Assembly: GCA_963691705.1 (NCBI GenBank)
Contig: OY829542.1
Coordinates: 49,641,002-49,705,001, forward strand
From: Viola odorata
Taxonomy: Eukaryota > Streptophyta > Magnoliopsida > Malpighiales > Violaceae
Direction: 5' to 3'
Length of the DNA: 64,000 nt
Shown in pieces: positions 33,746-43,753 of this stretch (the first letter of the stretch is position 1; each line of letters opens with the position of its first letter). Under the pieces are notes generated by a model. The model saw nothing but the letters and a program-made list of their open reading frames with translations, was not told where the DNA came from and searched no databases. Position numbers and translations under genes: made by a program.

Positions 33746-33934
33746 AAGCTTGAATGGGAAGGCGGGCTGCAAAGAATGATCAGTCAAGCTTGAATAACTA
33801 GTCGGGGATCCGTTCTCCTTTCCTGCTCCAGCTTCAGCAAAGTCATTTTCTGCAATAATCAAAGAATATCCGCGGAATATTATTCGAGAATGCAAGAAAA
33901 TAAGGAGTAAAACCATTACACTAATAGCTCAATC
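33746..33934. other. Short unique spacer with clustered restriction sites
   Basis: The first 70 bases hold ACTAGT, AAGCTT, TGATCA, AAGCTT, ACTAGT and GGATCC in close succession, with AGTCAAGCTTGAAT repeated twice. The remainder is unremarkable. Confidence 0.5.
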
Positions 33935-34388
33935 ACTAGTACAACAATTTTTTACAGAAAAAATAAAATACACCAAATATCTATTTTCACAACCCATCAA
34001 CTAAGAACTTTAGAAACTTTTTTTTGCACAATTTCTATGTCAAGTCACATTTTATATTTGATAAATAACATTACCTAAGTGAGTAAAATATAATACAGCG
34101 GAAAAGCAGAATACTCACATCCAAAATGAAGGAAGCAGTGTAGTTTGGCATCTACTTCTTCTGACAAGGATACACAGAGCAAAAGCTTTGAATGATAAGC
34201 AGAAAAATTGCAGCCAAAACTGAGACTAACGCCCATGGACTTTTAAAATAATCACGTCGCAAACTCACCATCCAAATTACTTACTGCAATGTTTGTTCAC
34301 TTCTTCGTAAACATACCGGTAAATCAACCCACCCATCACCATAATAGCATTTTGACGGAGCTTGTACACCAATGCCATAAGCATGTCA
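33935..34388 (-). pseudogene. DUF247 C-terminus and 3' flank, minus strand
   Basis: Matches the 3' flank and C-terminal coding end of DUF247-B (26800-27240), including the GTATCCTTGTCAGAAGAAG region encoding the PCQKK tail. Frameshifts and small deletions disrupt it. It is inverted relative to the fragment at 33466-33745, with a spacer of about 400 bp between their matching parts. Confidence 0.85.
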
Positions 34389-34391
34389 ATT

Positions 34392-35231
34392 AAAACCCAT
34401 GGAATACCACAAATTGTACTACCTCAGCTTGCTCCTCTAGCGCAAAGGCGAGCTCAACGTGGACAAATACGTCAAGGAATTGAGAGAGTTGGAGAAGAAA
34501 GCACGTAGTTGCTACGAAGTAGAATTGGTGAGTCATTTTGGAGAAGATGAGTTTGTAGAAATGTTGCTTTCTTGATGGGATTTTCATTCTGGAAGTGATG
34601 AGGAGGAAGAATAATATGGAGTGAGATGATGGTGATAAGTATTTGGAAGACCCCATTTTTAAAAGGGGGTATTTGGCCAAATTGAAGCGAGATTTATTGT
34701 TGGTGGAGAATCAGATTCCATTCTTTGTGCTGTTGAAGCTGAATGAGATACCGTCATAGAATTCGTGGAGGAAATCATATTCTTGGACATGTGCATTCTT
34801 TGCACCTTTGTTGCGCGGCAATGGATTGAGAGGGAATTTACCGATAGAAAAGATCCAACATTTGGTGAGTTTTATACACTCTCAATGGCTTTCTCCTCAC
34901 GATCCGAGGATGACGCTGGTGGTTAAAATAGGAAATTACATGAGCATATCGTGCGCGACGGAGATGAGTTGGCAGGAAATGAATTCCAAAAAGTGGAAGA
35001 ATGCAACCTGTTCGACATAAAGTTTGTGGGACGGGTGATAAAAATGTCGACTCTAATTATAGACGGGATCACGGAAATCATATTCAGGAATTTCATTGCG
35101 TACGAGCAATTCTCCAGCATATCGCAGGAAATCCCGAATCATGTGATAGATTATGCTTACTTCCTGGGTTGCCTCATCAAATCACGGAAAGATGTGGAAT
35201 TGCTTTGTCAAAGAGGGATAATTGTCAATAA
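34392..35231 (+). pseudogene. DUF247 N-to-middle fragment, plus strand (hairpin arm 1)
   Basis: Begins at the counterpart of MEDHKLYYL and runs to ELLCQRGIIVN. Damage includes TGA codons near 34574 and 34626 and several indels. Reads toward the minus-strand copy that begins at 35232. Confidence 0.88.
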
Positions 35232-36000
35232 GCATAATCCATCACATGATTCAGGATTTCCTACGATATGCCGGAGAATTGCTCGTACGCAATAAAATTC
35301 CCGAGTATGATTTTCGTGATCCCTTCGATAATTGAAGTCGGCATTTTTATAACCCGTCCCACAAACCTTATATCGAACAGGTTGCCTTCTTCCACTTTTT
35401 GGAAGTCAATTACTGCCAAATCCATCTCCGTCGCGCACGGCATGCTGATTTAGTTTCCTATTTTAACCGCGAGCACCATCCTCAGATCGTGAGGAGAAAA
35501 CCATTGAAAGTGCATAAAACTCAACAAATGTATTTTATCTATCGTAAATTCCCTCTCAATCCATCGCCGCGCAACAAAGGTGCAAAGAATGCACATGTCA
35601 TGTCCAAGAACATGATTTCCTCCACGAATTCCATGGCGGTCATCTTAGGTAGCTTCGACAGCACAAAGAATGGAATCTAATTCTCCACAAAACAACAAAT
35701 CTCGGTTCAATCTAGCCAAATACCCCCTTTCAAAAATAGGGTCTTCCAAATACTTACCACCATCATCCCACTCCATATTACTTTTTCATCACTTCCAGAA
35801 TGAATATCCCATCAAGAAGCAACGTTTCTACAAACTCACCTTCTCCAAAATGACTCACCGATTCTACTTCATAGCAACTGCGTGCTTTCTTCTCCATCTC
35901 TCAATTCCTTGGCGTATCTGTCCACGTTGAGCAAGCTGAGGTAGTACAATTTGTGGTCTCCCATGGGTTTTAGATGGGTTTTGCCGCGGTGGTATGGACC
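34395..36000. repeat. Large imperfect palindrome from DUF247 fragments
   Basis: Arms of roughly 760 bp (34395-35157 and 35232-36000) are reverse complements with scattered mismatches and small indels. By eye a transcript through it would form a long hairpin; identity was not computed. Confidence 0.8.
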
Positions 36001-36012
36001 GATTGACACGGG
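35232..36012 (-). pseudogene. DUF247 N-to-middle fragment, minus strand (hairpin arm 2)
   Basis: Inverted copy of arm 1. It begins at the counterpart of NHVIDYA and ends beyond IGPYHRG. Multiple frameshifts and stops. The two arms are separated by only about 75 bases of unpaired sequence (roughly 35158-35231). Confidence 0.88.
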
Positions 36013-36019
36013 GTGGTGG

Positions 36020-37425
36020 CCGCACTTATTTCCATATCCTCACACATTTGTCATGGCTCGTGAGCCGCAATCTTCATGCACTTGTTCTCAGCCATGTTCC
36101 ACAATTCCAGCGACCGAATGCGAATGACAGTAAAAGTAACAACCATAATTTAAACAAATATCACATAGTAGCACCCCTTTGCATTTAAAACTCTTAGCAC
36201 GAATAGTAACTCAGCGAAGGAAATATTCACCTGGTAGCCTCCAATGACTAAGAGAGTGGAGTAGCTTGGATGGAAGGCACAGGAATGGAACTAAGTTCAT
36301 GAATGCACTCTCCTGTAGCCATCACCAAACTCAGACAGATTCCTGACTGACGGATGCCAAGTAATCTCCATTTACATACCAACAGACAGAGTGCACCTCT
36401 GAAGAATGCCTCTGAGAATCAAAGATGGATACATCTCAAAAGTGACAAAAAAAAATTAAAATCGTAGAAGCAATTATTCAAACCCTAACAACCGTTAAAA
36501 GAAGCTTTTGTGGGTTAAAAATACTGCAGATTTCAGAATATACTTTTCAAATCTATAGGTCATACAGTATGCAATTTCACTAAGAGTCCATACCAGCTGG
36601 CTTGTGGCAGAGGGAAGAGCTCCTGTACCAACAGCACCATACAACATCATGCCTTTGGACATGCTGTTGACATGCTGTAGATTGGCTGCTGGGGCAATGC
36701 CATCACCAGGAGTATGTGTTAATGGAGTTGATGGCTGAGAATTAGAAGGGCCTATTGTGTTTCCAGTACCAGTACTATTAGCAGGACCAGACGATGAAGG
36801 GCCTTTCCTCTTCCAGTAATTCTATTAGCCAAAAGTAAGCATTAGAAAATATTTATCCACAAAATTTAAAACTATAAGTAAACAACAACACTAGCAACAG
36901 AGTTCATGACATCACTATTAAACAGAGAGTTCTATGTGTAAGCAAAACAAGGAATAGAGTACTGCAGAATTAAACGCTGGAATCTCAAGTAACTTAAAAC
37001 CTCATTCCCATATAACCAAAATTTCAATTGCAATGCCAACTTTAGTAAACACAACCTGCCCTGACTGCTGCTGTGGCAAGGAATCTAGTTGTTTCGAGGA
37101 TTGCTGCATCTGTGGCACATTCATCTGCTTAAGAAGTTATGACAACATCAGAAATGAATATTGAAAACTTTTGGACCAAATAGAAAACCAAGAATCCAAC
37201 ATATTAACTCAAATGTTTTCAGGTAAACGTTTACCTTTGATGATGTAGAATGCATTGGTGACCCTATAGATCCATCATTTGTATTTGGTTGGCCATCTTT
37301 GGCTTGCAGAGAGCCTCTAGGCAATCCCCTAAACTTTCTTGGATCCATATCTCCATAGATCTGTGAACTAGAAAGACCACCTTGTGCTTGGACCTGTGCT
37401 ATGAGCTGTTGCTGCTGCTGCTGGA
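36020..37425 (-). pseudogene. LUH: LEUNIG_HOMOLOG-like co-repressor fragment
   Basis: The minus strand reads, in order: a Gln-rich stretch ending AQVQAQGGLSSSQIYGD (about 37425-37345), AKDGQPNTNDGSIGSPM, MNVPQMQQSS, then [18 protein letters not shown] (about 36810). After a large gap come two C-terminal WD40 pieces, DYLASVSQESV...LLVIGGYQ (36232-36425) and LELWNMAENKCM (about 36100). These match the LUH/LEUNIG family, Groucho/TUP1-type transcriptional co-repressors. The middle WD40 repeats are missing, the coding parts are frameshifted, a stop follows AAHEP, and the acceptor before LELWN reads GG where AG is expected. Introns are retained, so it is a DNA-level fragment. Confidence 0.82.
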
Positions 37426-37759
37426 CGACGGCTGGGAGTTGGAGGGGTCACCGGCGTCGGTAGCTTTCTCACTTTCCGGCCCTAGATCGGTGTGGCGAGA
37501 GTGGGAGTGGCCGGAATCGGGGGCTGACGGCGAGGGGGATGACGAGCTGGTGGGTGATGGGTTTTATGTGGGCCACCATTTTAAGTTTTGTGGGTCTTTT
37601 GAGGGACATGGTGAGTGTGTGGCTAGGGTTGAAAGGGAGGAAGATGGAGTGAGGGAGAAAGGGATATGGATGAACGTTGGAAGAGAGGGAGGGAATTTGA
37701 AAAATAAAAATAAAAATTAAAACGAAAAAAATGGGTAAGTGAGGAGGAGGGGGACGTTG

Positions 37760-38135
37760 GGGGCACGTGGCATGCTCGGATTCGTCGTAATCCACGTGGC
37801 GCGCTACTATTAGGTGAGCGTTGAGGAGGGACGCGTTGGGCACGTGGCACGCGCGGACTGGTCGCTCCGGACCTAGATAACGCGTGACGCGTGGCTTGGT
37901 CGCATTGGGCGACGCGGATTGCGTTGACTGGATGTGGATGACGCGTTGAAGACGCGTGCCATGCTCTGGTTGGTGATCACGGATTCTAGATAAGGCGCTG
38001 CCGTGTGGCGCCTGGGTATTGAGCGCGCGGATTGTGGATAAGGTGCTACCACGTGGCGCCCTAGGAGAGGGCGCGCTGGGACGCGTGGCGCGACGTGAGT
38101 GGACTCGTTGGGACGCGTGGCGCACTTTGAATGGA
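37760..38135. repeat. GC-rich degenerate minisatellite
   Basis: About ten spaced copies of a GACGCGTGGC/CACGTGGC core inside otherwise variable 30-40-bp units, with sharply higher GC than the flanks. The words contain ACGTGGC (ABRE/G-box-like) and CGCGT (CAMTA-like). A 235-codon minus-strand frame across it is a by-product of low stop frequency in GC-rich repeats. Confidence 0.7.
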
Positions 38136-38504
38136 CGCGACCTGCAAAACAAAAGAAAAGGGGGCGTTTGTTTCAAAATTTAAAAGGATGAGGGAATAAT
38201 AAAACAAAGGGAGGGAAAAGAAATGAAGTTTAATGAAATAAAAACTAATTGGAACAAGGAAAAACGGAAGGGATGCCTAAATAAACTAAATAAAACAGGA
38301 AATAATAATAAAAACTAAATAAATAAAGGAATAACGGAAATAATTATTTAAATGAGAGAGATACGAGGAAAAAAATAAATGAGGCGCGATGAAATGCCTC
38401 CTTGACCGGCCATCTTTTTCGTCCAGGCACGGACGATTTTAGGCGTCTAGGGCAAGACTGGTGGGTCTGCCACCAGGGGTGAAAACCTTCGTGGAATAGC
38501 TCCA

Positions 38505-39335
38505 ATCTATTACTCCAAATAGATTACTCCAAAACCCTACTCCAAAATAATGTAATTAAATTAAAAAATCAAAACAAATATAAAAATTGACAAAAATAAT
38601 TGTAAAAATTCCAAAAATAATTTAATTAATATAAAAATCCAGAAAAAATTGAAAATTCCAAAAAATGTAATAATTCCAAAAAAATGTAAAATTTCGTAAA
38701 AAAATGTTAAAATTCTAAAAAATAATTAATTAATCCAAAAATCCAAAAACATTGTACAAATTACAAAAAAATCGAAAAAATGTAATAACTCCAAAAAAAT
38801 GTTAAAAATGTATAAAAAATTATAAAATTTAGAAATTAATCTAAAAAATCCAGAAAGATGTTAAAATTCCAAAATAAAATTAATTAATCTAAAAATCCAA
38901 AAAATTGCAAAAAAATAATTAATTGTAGATATTTAATATTTTTTCGGAATTTTTATATTTTTTTGGAATTTTTACATTTTTTTGGATTTTTAGATTAATA
39001 AAATTATTTTTGAAATTTTTTACATCTTTTTAGAATTTTTACATTTTTTCTGGATTTTAAAATTATTTTTGGAATTTTTACAATTATTTTTGAAATTTTA
39101 ACATTTTTTGAAATTTTTAAGAGATGAACATGAAAAGCTACTCACCAAATCAAAGAGAAGTGAGAGAAAGGTGGAGTGGTCTAGGGTTGAGAACTGAGGA
39201 AAGGGTGCGGTAATGGGAAGGGTTTTGGAGTAATATATTTTTCCAATTATTTTTGGAATTTTTACAATTATTTTTGTAAATTTTTACATTTTTTAATTTA
39301 ATTATATTATTTTGGAGTAATATATTTGTTCAGCA
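38505..39335. mobile_element. AT-rich foldback element
   Basis: Outer segments containing TATTACTCCAAA and AAAATTCCAAAAATAATT (about 38505-38640) recur inverted at about 39235-39330 (TTTTGGAGTAATATATTT). The middle is made of AAAATTCCAAAAAATGT words and their inverse. A short non-repetitive core lies near 39120-39230. No coding capacity and no clean target duplication found. Confidence 0.6.
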
Positions 39336-39388
39336 AAAATCAGAAACTACACAATATATTTTAGTAGTAATCAATGTTAACACATCAA

Positions 39389-39459
39389 GTGTATTTGGTC
39401 CAGTGGTATGATTCTCGCACAAGGTGCGAGGGGTCCCGAGTTCGATTCTCGGAATTCCC
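39389..39459 (+). tRNA. tRNA-Pro-like relic
   Basis: The sequence keeps the plant tRNA-Pro D-arm (TGGTCCAGTGGTATGATT), anticodon stem (CTCGC/GCGAG) and T-arm (CCGAGTTCGATTCTCGG). The anticodon loop reads ACAAGGT, with C instead of U at position 33 and AAG in the anticodon position. The acceptor stem has at least two mismatches. Probably non-functional. Confidence 0.6.
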
Positions 39460-39539
39460 TTGGTAGGCGCATCATTTATCTTAAGATGAACGACGCGTCG
39501 TTCATACCTTGCCAAAAACGACGTCGCGGGAAAGGAAAC

Positions 39540-39690
39540 GGGCCGGATCTATCCTACGTGGCACGCCACGCCAGCCGTATCTGACGTGGCATGCCACGTA
39601 GGACACTTAACGACAATTGTTGGACGGCGTTACATGGAGGTACCAAATATGACATTTCGTTTGAGTATGGGAGGTACTAATTTTTGCTTT
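39540..39690. repeat. Isolated MULE-type TIR-like segment
   Basis: Shares the TGACGTGGCATGCCACGT palindrome, CACTTAACG and GGAGGTACCAAAT words with the TIRs of the element at 4934-6520, in the right-end orientation. No partner end was found. Confidence 0.5.
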
Positions 39691-39699
39691 AACCCATTT

Positions 39700-40306
39700 T
39701 GAGATATCAAGGAAGGATAAGTGAATCCTTCAAGATAGGGACTTGGGATTAGCAGTGCTTATGTCGGAAACGGTTTTCAACCCGAGTACCAGCAAACATG
39801 ACCACTTGGAGCAATGGTCTTACACAACGCATTGTCCTATTCAAGGACGTTGCTGCCAAGTTGAATTTGTGAGGTTGGTATGGTTCGATTTGTGATTATT
39901 TTGATGTTACTAACTTAAGGTATTGTGATGCAGGCTTAGACCCGGATTCGAGGACGAATCCTTTCTAAGGGGGAGGGAATGATGCGAATTCTAGCGTGCC
40001 CTTGCCACCAACCGGACCGATGACTCGAGCGAGGAGCAAGGACTTGCAAGCGAAGTCATCACAACCCATCTATAGAGAATTAAAGTACGAGACACTCATC
40101 GAAAGAGCTGTGCTACACAAGAGAGCCCCGCATCTTGTGAGCTTGTTCAAGTGTCCACAGATTGTGTGTGTTGTGGATTACACCATTTGGGAACCAAGGA
40201 AGCGCAAGAGATGGTGAGTATGCATTGAGTATGGACTTGAGGAGCTTTCTTGGGCAGATAACATTGGACGTAATTCGAGGGTGAATCTTTTCGAAGAGGA
40301 AGGGAA
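39700..40306 (+). pseudogene. Gypsy polyprotein 3' remnant
   Basis: The C-terminal end of a Ty3/Gypsy polyprotein, recognisable from PPTGPMTRARSKDLQ (about 39999) and FEDESF (about 39940) just upstream of a purine-rich tract. Stops and frame changes throughout. No RT or integrase remains. It ends at the polypurine tract GAAGAGGAAGGGAA (40293-40306). Confidence 0.6.
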
Positions 40307-40963
40307 TGATACGATCCAAGACTGGTTTTGGTGTCATGACACCAACGGCTAAGTGTCATGACACCTGAAACAGAAAGGAGGGATGTTGCGAGCGGAGCTT
40401 GGCCTCATGACACCAAGGCGTAGGTGTCTACCAACGGACACCAGTTTTGTGCAAGGAAGGAAATTTCCAAATTTCTAAATTTTAATTAGTTATTTTATTA
40501 TTAATTAAATTAGCTGGATTTATTCATAATTAGTTTAAATTAATTATTTTAGAATTCTATTAAGAGAAGGATTTATATTGTAAGGATTTAGGGTTTCTCC
40601 TATTTAAAGAGTCACCCTCTTCATTAAAACAAGACGTTATCTTTTCAAATAAAATTCAGAGAGTTTTCTCAATTGTTCTTCGCGAACCTTGTCCCTCATT
40701 GAGTCCGGACACTCGATTAGGATAGCAAGTAAAACCCGAAAGTCCATTCCATTAGTTTGTTTACTCTAGGTTGGTTCTCACAGGTTGAGTTCAAGGTTAG
40801 AGATCCGAATTAAGAACCTCACTTGATTCGTTAGGGTTGGTTAACACAGGTTGTTAACAGGGTCGAACACTCAAATCGAGTTATCTATCTTCCGCAACGA
40901 AATCCAAGCTTAGAACTAAATCAAGTTCGTGCTACGAGCCTCGGGTGACCAAGGATCGTATCA
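40307..40963 (+). repeat. 3' LTR of truncated Gypsy element
   Basis: 657 bp starting TGATACGATCC and ending GGATCGTATCA, an 11-bp inverted terminal repeat with canonical TG...CA ends. A polypurine tract lies directly before it. A TATA-like CTATTTAAAG near 40600 fits an LTR promoter. The 5' LTR and most of the internal region are absent. Confidence 0.85.
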
Positions 40964-41550
40964 TAGTGGATGTGATAATATAGAGTATAAAGACAATCAT
41001 CTTCATTTTCTTTTTAACCAAATGATAATTTAGGATACTCTACTCTTTTCAAAACACAGACTATAATTGTTTTAATTTATCCGAAGGTATCAATTTAAAT
41101 TTAGTATAAACAATTAACTAATTGCATTTTGTTTAGAAGTTTATTGTAAGTTTTATGCTAAATAACTAATTAGATCACAAATATTTTGTAAAAATGAAAA
41201 TAATGTTTTTTTTTCAAATAACCATTAGAAAAAGTATTTTTTTGCTTTTAATAATTAATATAATTTTTTTGCCCTCTAAAAAAAACCTTAAAAGTACAAT
41301 TTTTTTTTTGTCCTTTGAGACTTAGAGATTGACTACATAGCATAAATACCTTTTATTTAATTTTAATAAGACGTAGCATAAATGTTCATCCTTCTTCACA
41401 CTTCTATACCATTGTCTTTTAGGTGATTATAGATGAACATATATACGAAGAATTTAGATTTTTTCAAATTTTCATTAAAGTTATTGTATACGTTTTTGTC
41501 GACAGTTTTATATTTGAAAAATAAAGTAGGTACATTATATTAAAATAAAT
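40964..41550. other. Spacer, nothing recognised
   Basis: AT-rich, no gene or structured repeat seen. Confidence 0.5.
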
Positions 41551-42961
41551 GGTCATTAGCACCCCTCTGAATTATCATCAACTGGCAAACAAACCCTTAA
41601 TAAAAAAATTAGGATCGCGGTCCACCAACTTAATTTTCTTCGCAATTCAGTCCCTCCATTTGGACTTCAATCCAATAAACTAACGGAACCCTTTAATCAA
41701 TTTTTTTCATTAGCAATACCACCCTCTGAACTATCATTTATTGACAAACAGACCCCTCAATAATTTTTTTTGATTGTGGTTCCTTAACTATTACCACCTA
41801 GCAAATAGGCCCCTCAATAATTTTTTGGCTGGATTCAGCTCTCCTAACTATTTTTTCATTATAAAGAGACTCATTTGTTAGTTTTTCTATCGAGAAACAT
41901 AGCATATTTGCTTAAACCATTTTTTTTAATTCCAAAAAAAAACTTAGGCCCTAAAATAAAATTAAAAAATTATTTTTTAACCTAGTACTCCCTCCATTCT
42001 AAATTACCTCCCTTTTTTGCCTAGCACACACCAATTTTTATCATTATACACTAATAGTTATAGTTTTTACTATGAATTTATCGTCATTACTCTTTCATAA
42101 TTACATATAATACCACACACTCCACTCATTTTCTATCTTTTAAAAAGTAGGGCACCAACGTAAAATTTTAATTTTTTCTATTAGAAAATACAAAATGACA
42201 AGTAAATTAAAATATTCATTTTCCTCTAAAGAGTCAAGCAATTCAGAATGAAGAGAGTAATTGTTAAGTATATATGAACATAACTATTTTTCTAAAATAA
42301 AAATCTAAAAAGAACAAAAATAAAATAATATATATAAAATTTTCTAAAGAATTATAAAAAAATGAATTAAAATTAGAAAAGTAGCAACTTTTATTGAAAA
42401 AATTGAAAAAAGGAAAAAAATAAAAGCAACATTGTTAATTTTATATTATTTTTTATTTTTTATAATATTTTAAAATATTTATCATTTTTAAATTAATTCT
42501 GGGTTTTTTTTGTTTTAAAAATTATTTTCCTATTTTTCTATTTTTTTTAAATAAAAGAGATTAAAAAAATATGGTGAAAGCAAATTCATTAGGGTTTTGG
42601 ATGGAAAACTTAATAGCAAGGAAAAACTAGTTAGAGGAGGTGAATCCAACAAAAATCTTATTGACGAGCCTATTTGCTAAGCGGTAATAGTCGAGGGACC
42701 GCGATCCAATTTTTTTTTGTTGACATATCGTGATCCAATTTTTTTTATTGGGGGGATCTATTTGCCAATCAATGATAATTCAGGGGGTGATACTGCTAAT
42801 AAAACAAATTGGTCAAAGAGCTTCGTTAGTTTATTGGACGGAAGTCCAAACGAAGGAACTGGAACGCTGAAAAAAAATTAATTGAGGGACCGCAATTCTA
42901 ATTTTTTTGTTAAGGGGTCTGTTTGTTAATTAATGATAATTTAAGGGTGGTGCTAACGACC
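41551..42961. mobile_element. Long-TIR non-autonomous element
   Basis: Inverted ends of about 330 bp begin GGTCATTAGCACC (left) and GGTCGTTAGCACC (right, reverse strand). They share phrases such as ATTATCAT, CAATAAACTAACG and TTGGATTCA. The core is AT-rich and holds a nested MITE. Flanks show only an imperfect AAATAAA-type repeat, so the superfamily is unsure; MULE-like is the best guess. Partial copies lie at 31721-32428 and about 56390-57270. Confidence 0.75.
41987..42257. mobile_element. Stowaway-like MITE, copy 4 (nested)
   Basis: 271 bp between TA dinucleotides (41985-41986, 42258-42259). Starts CTCCCTCCATTCTAAATT and ends AATTCAGAATGAAGAGAG. The related element near 56560 lacks it at the equivalent position (ACTTAGTAATTGTTAA), so the pre-insertion sequence is known. 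Confidence 0.88.
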
Positions 42962-43753
42962 CTCAAATAAAATACCCTCTAAAAATGGCAAAAGAAGAAG
43001 AAAGAAGCAAGTAGGCTGTTGTTGTTTTGTCGAGAGTCGGTTTTGTTAGTTTCTCTACAGGTTTTCCAACTCCTCTATTTTTGTCCAAACTTGCCGCGCT
43101 ATTTTAAGCTCCCTCTCGCGCTCGTTCGCTCGCTCTTAGGCCTCCTCTTCAAGTCCGTTCCTAATGCAACGCTTTCTCTCTTTCTCTCTATCCATCTATT
43201 AATCAATCAAACAACTTCCACCAAATCCAATTTATCCAACAAACAATCTTCATATTCGCCTGCAAAACTGCAACTTCCAACAACAACCAGGTACCCATTT
43301 CACCATTCCTGCATTTTGTACATGTTACATCCTTTTCTGGTTAAAGGGTCATCTCCATTTTGGTTCTTGTTTCGTGCCGATTTATTGTTTTTCTTTCCCA
43401 TTTTTATTCAAGAACTGTGTGTGATTTTAAATTGGCTGATAATTGGTTATGTTCAAACTGTCGAGCACTTGAACTTTTCAGTTTCAAATCTCTACCTATG
43501 TACTGTTTGATGAATGATCTGTGAAGGGCATTCTATCTCCTTGTGTGATTATATGACTTTTGCATTTGTTAGAAGAGGTAGGAAGATGATTGTATGATTG
43601 ATCATTGCATTCTCTCTTTATTGTGGGAATGGGGTTGGTTTTTGTGATAGACCAATAGGCTGATAAGTTCTTGATTTGGTCTGTGCTTTAGGAACTTTGA
43701 CTAATCTGTGTTCGATTTGGGGGTTTATGAAAAAGTAAGAATTTCGAACAGCC

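Noticed and set aside
35399..35680. Plus-strand frames across 35261-35930
   Set aside because: Antisense shadows of the minus-strand DUF247 fragment.
37469..38176. 235-codon minus-strand frame
   Set aside because: Spans the GC-rich minisatellite and a basic/proline-rich low-complexity stretch; no domain, no intron signals, and it overlaps the LUH fragment boundary. An open frame is expected by chance in such GC-rich repeats.
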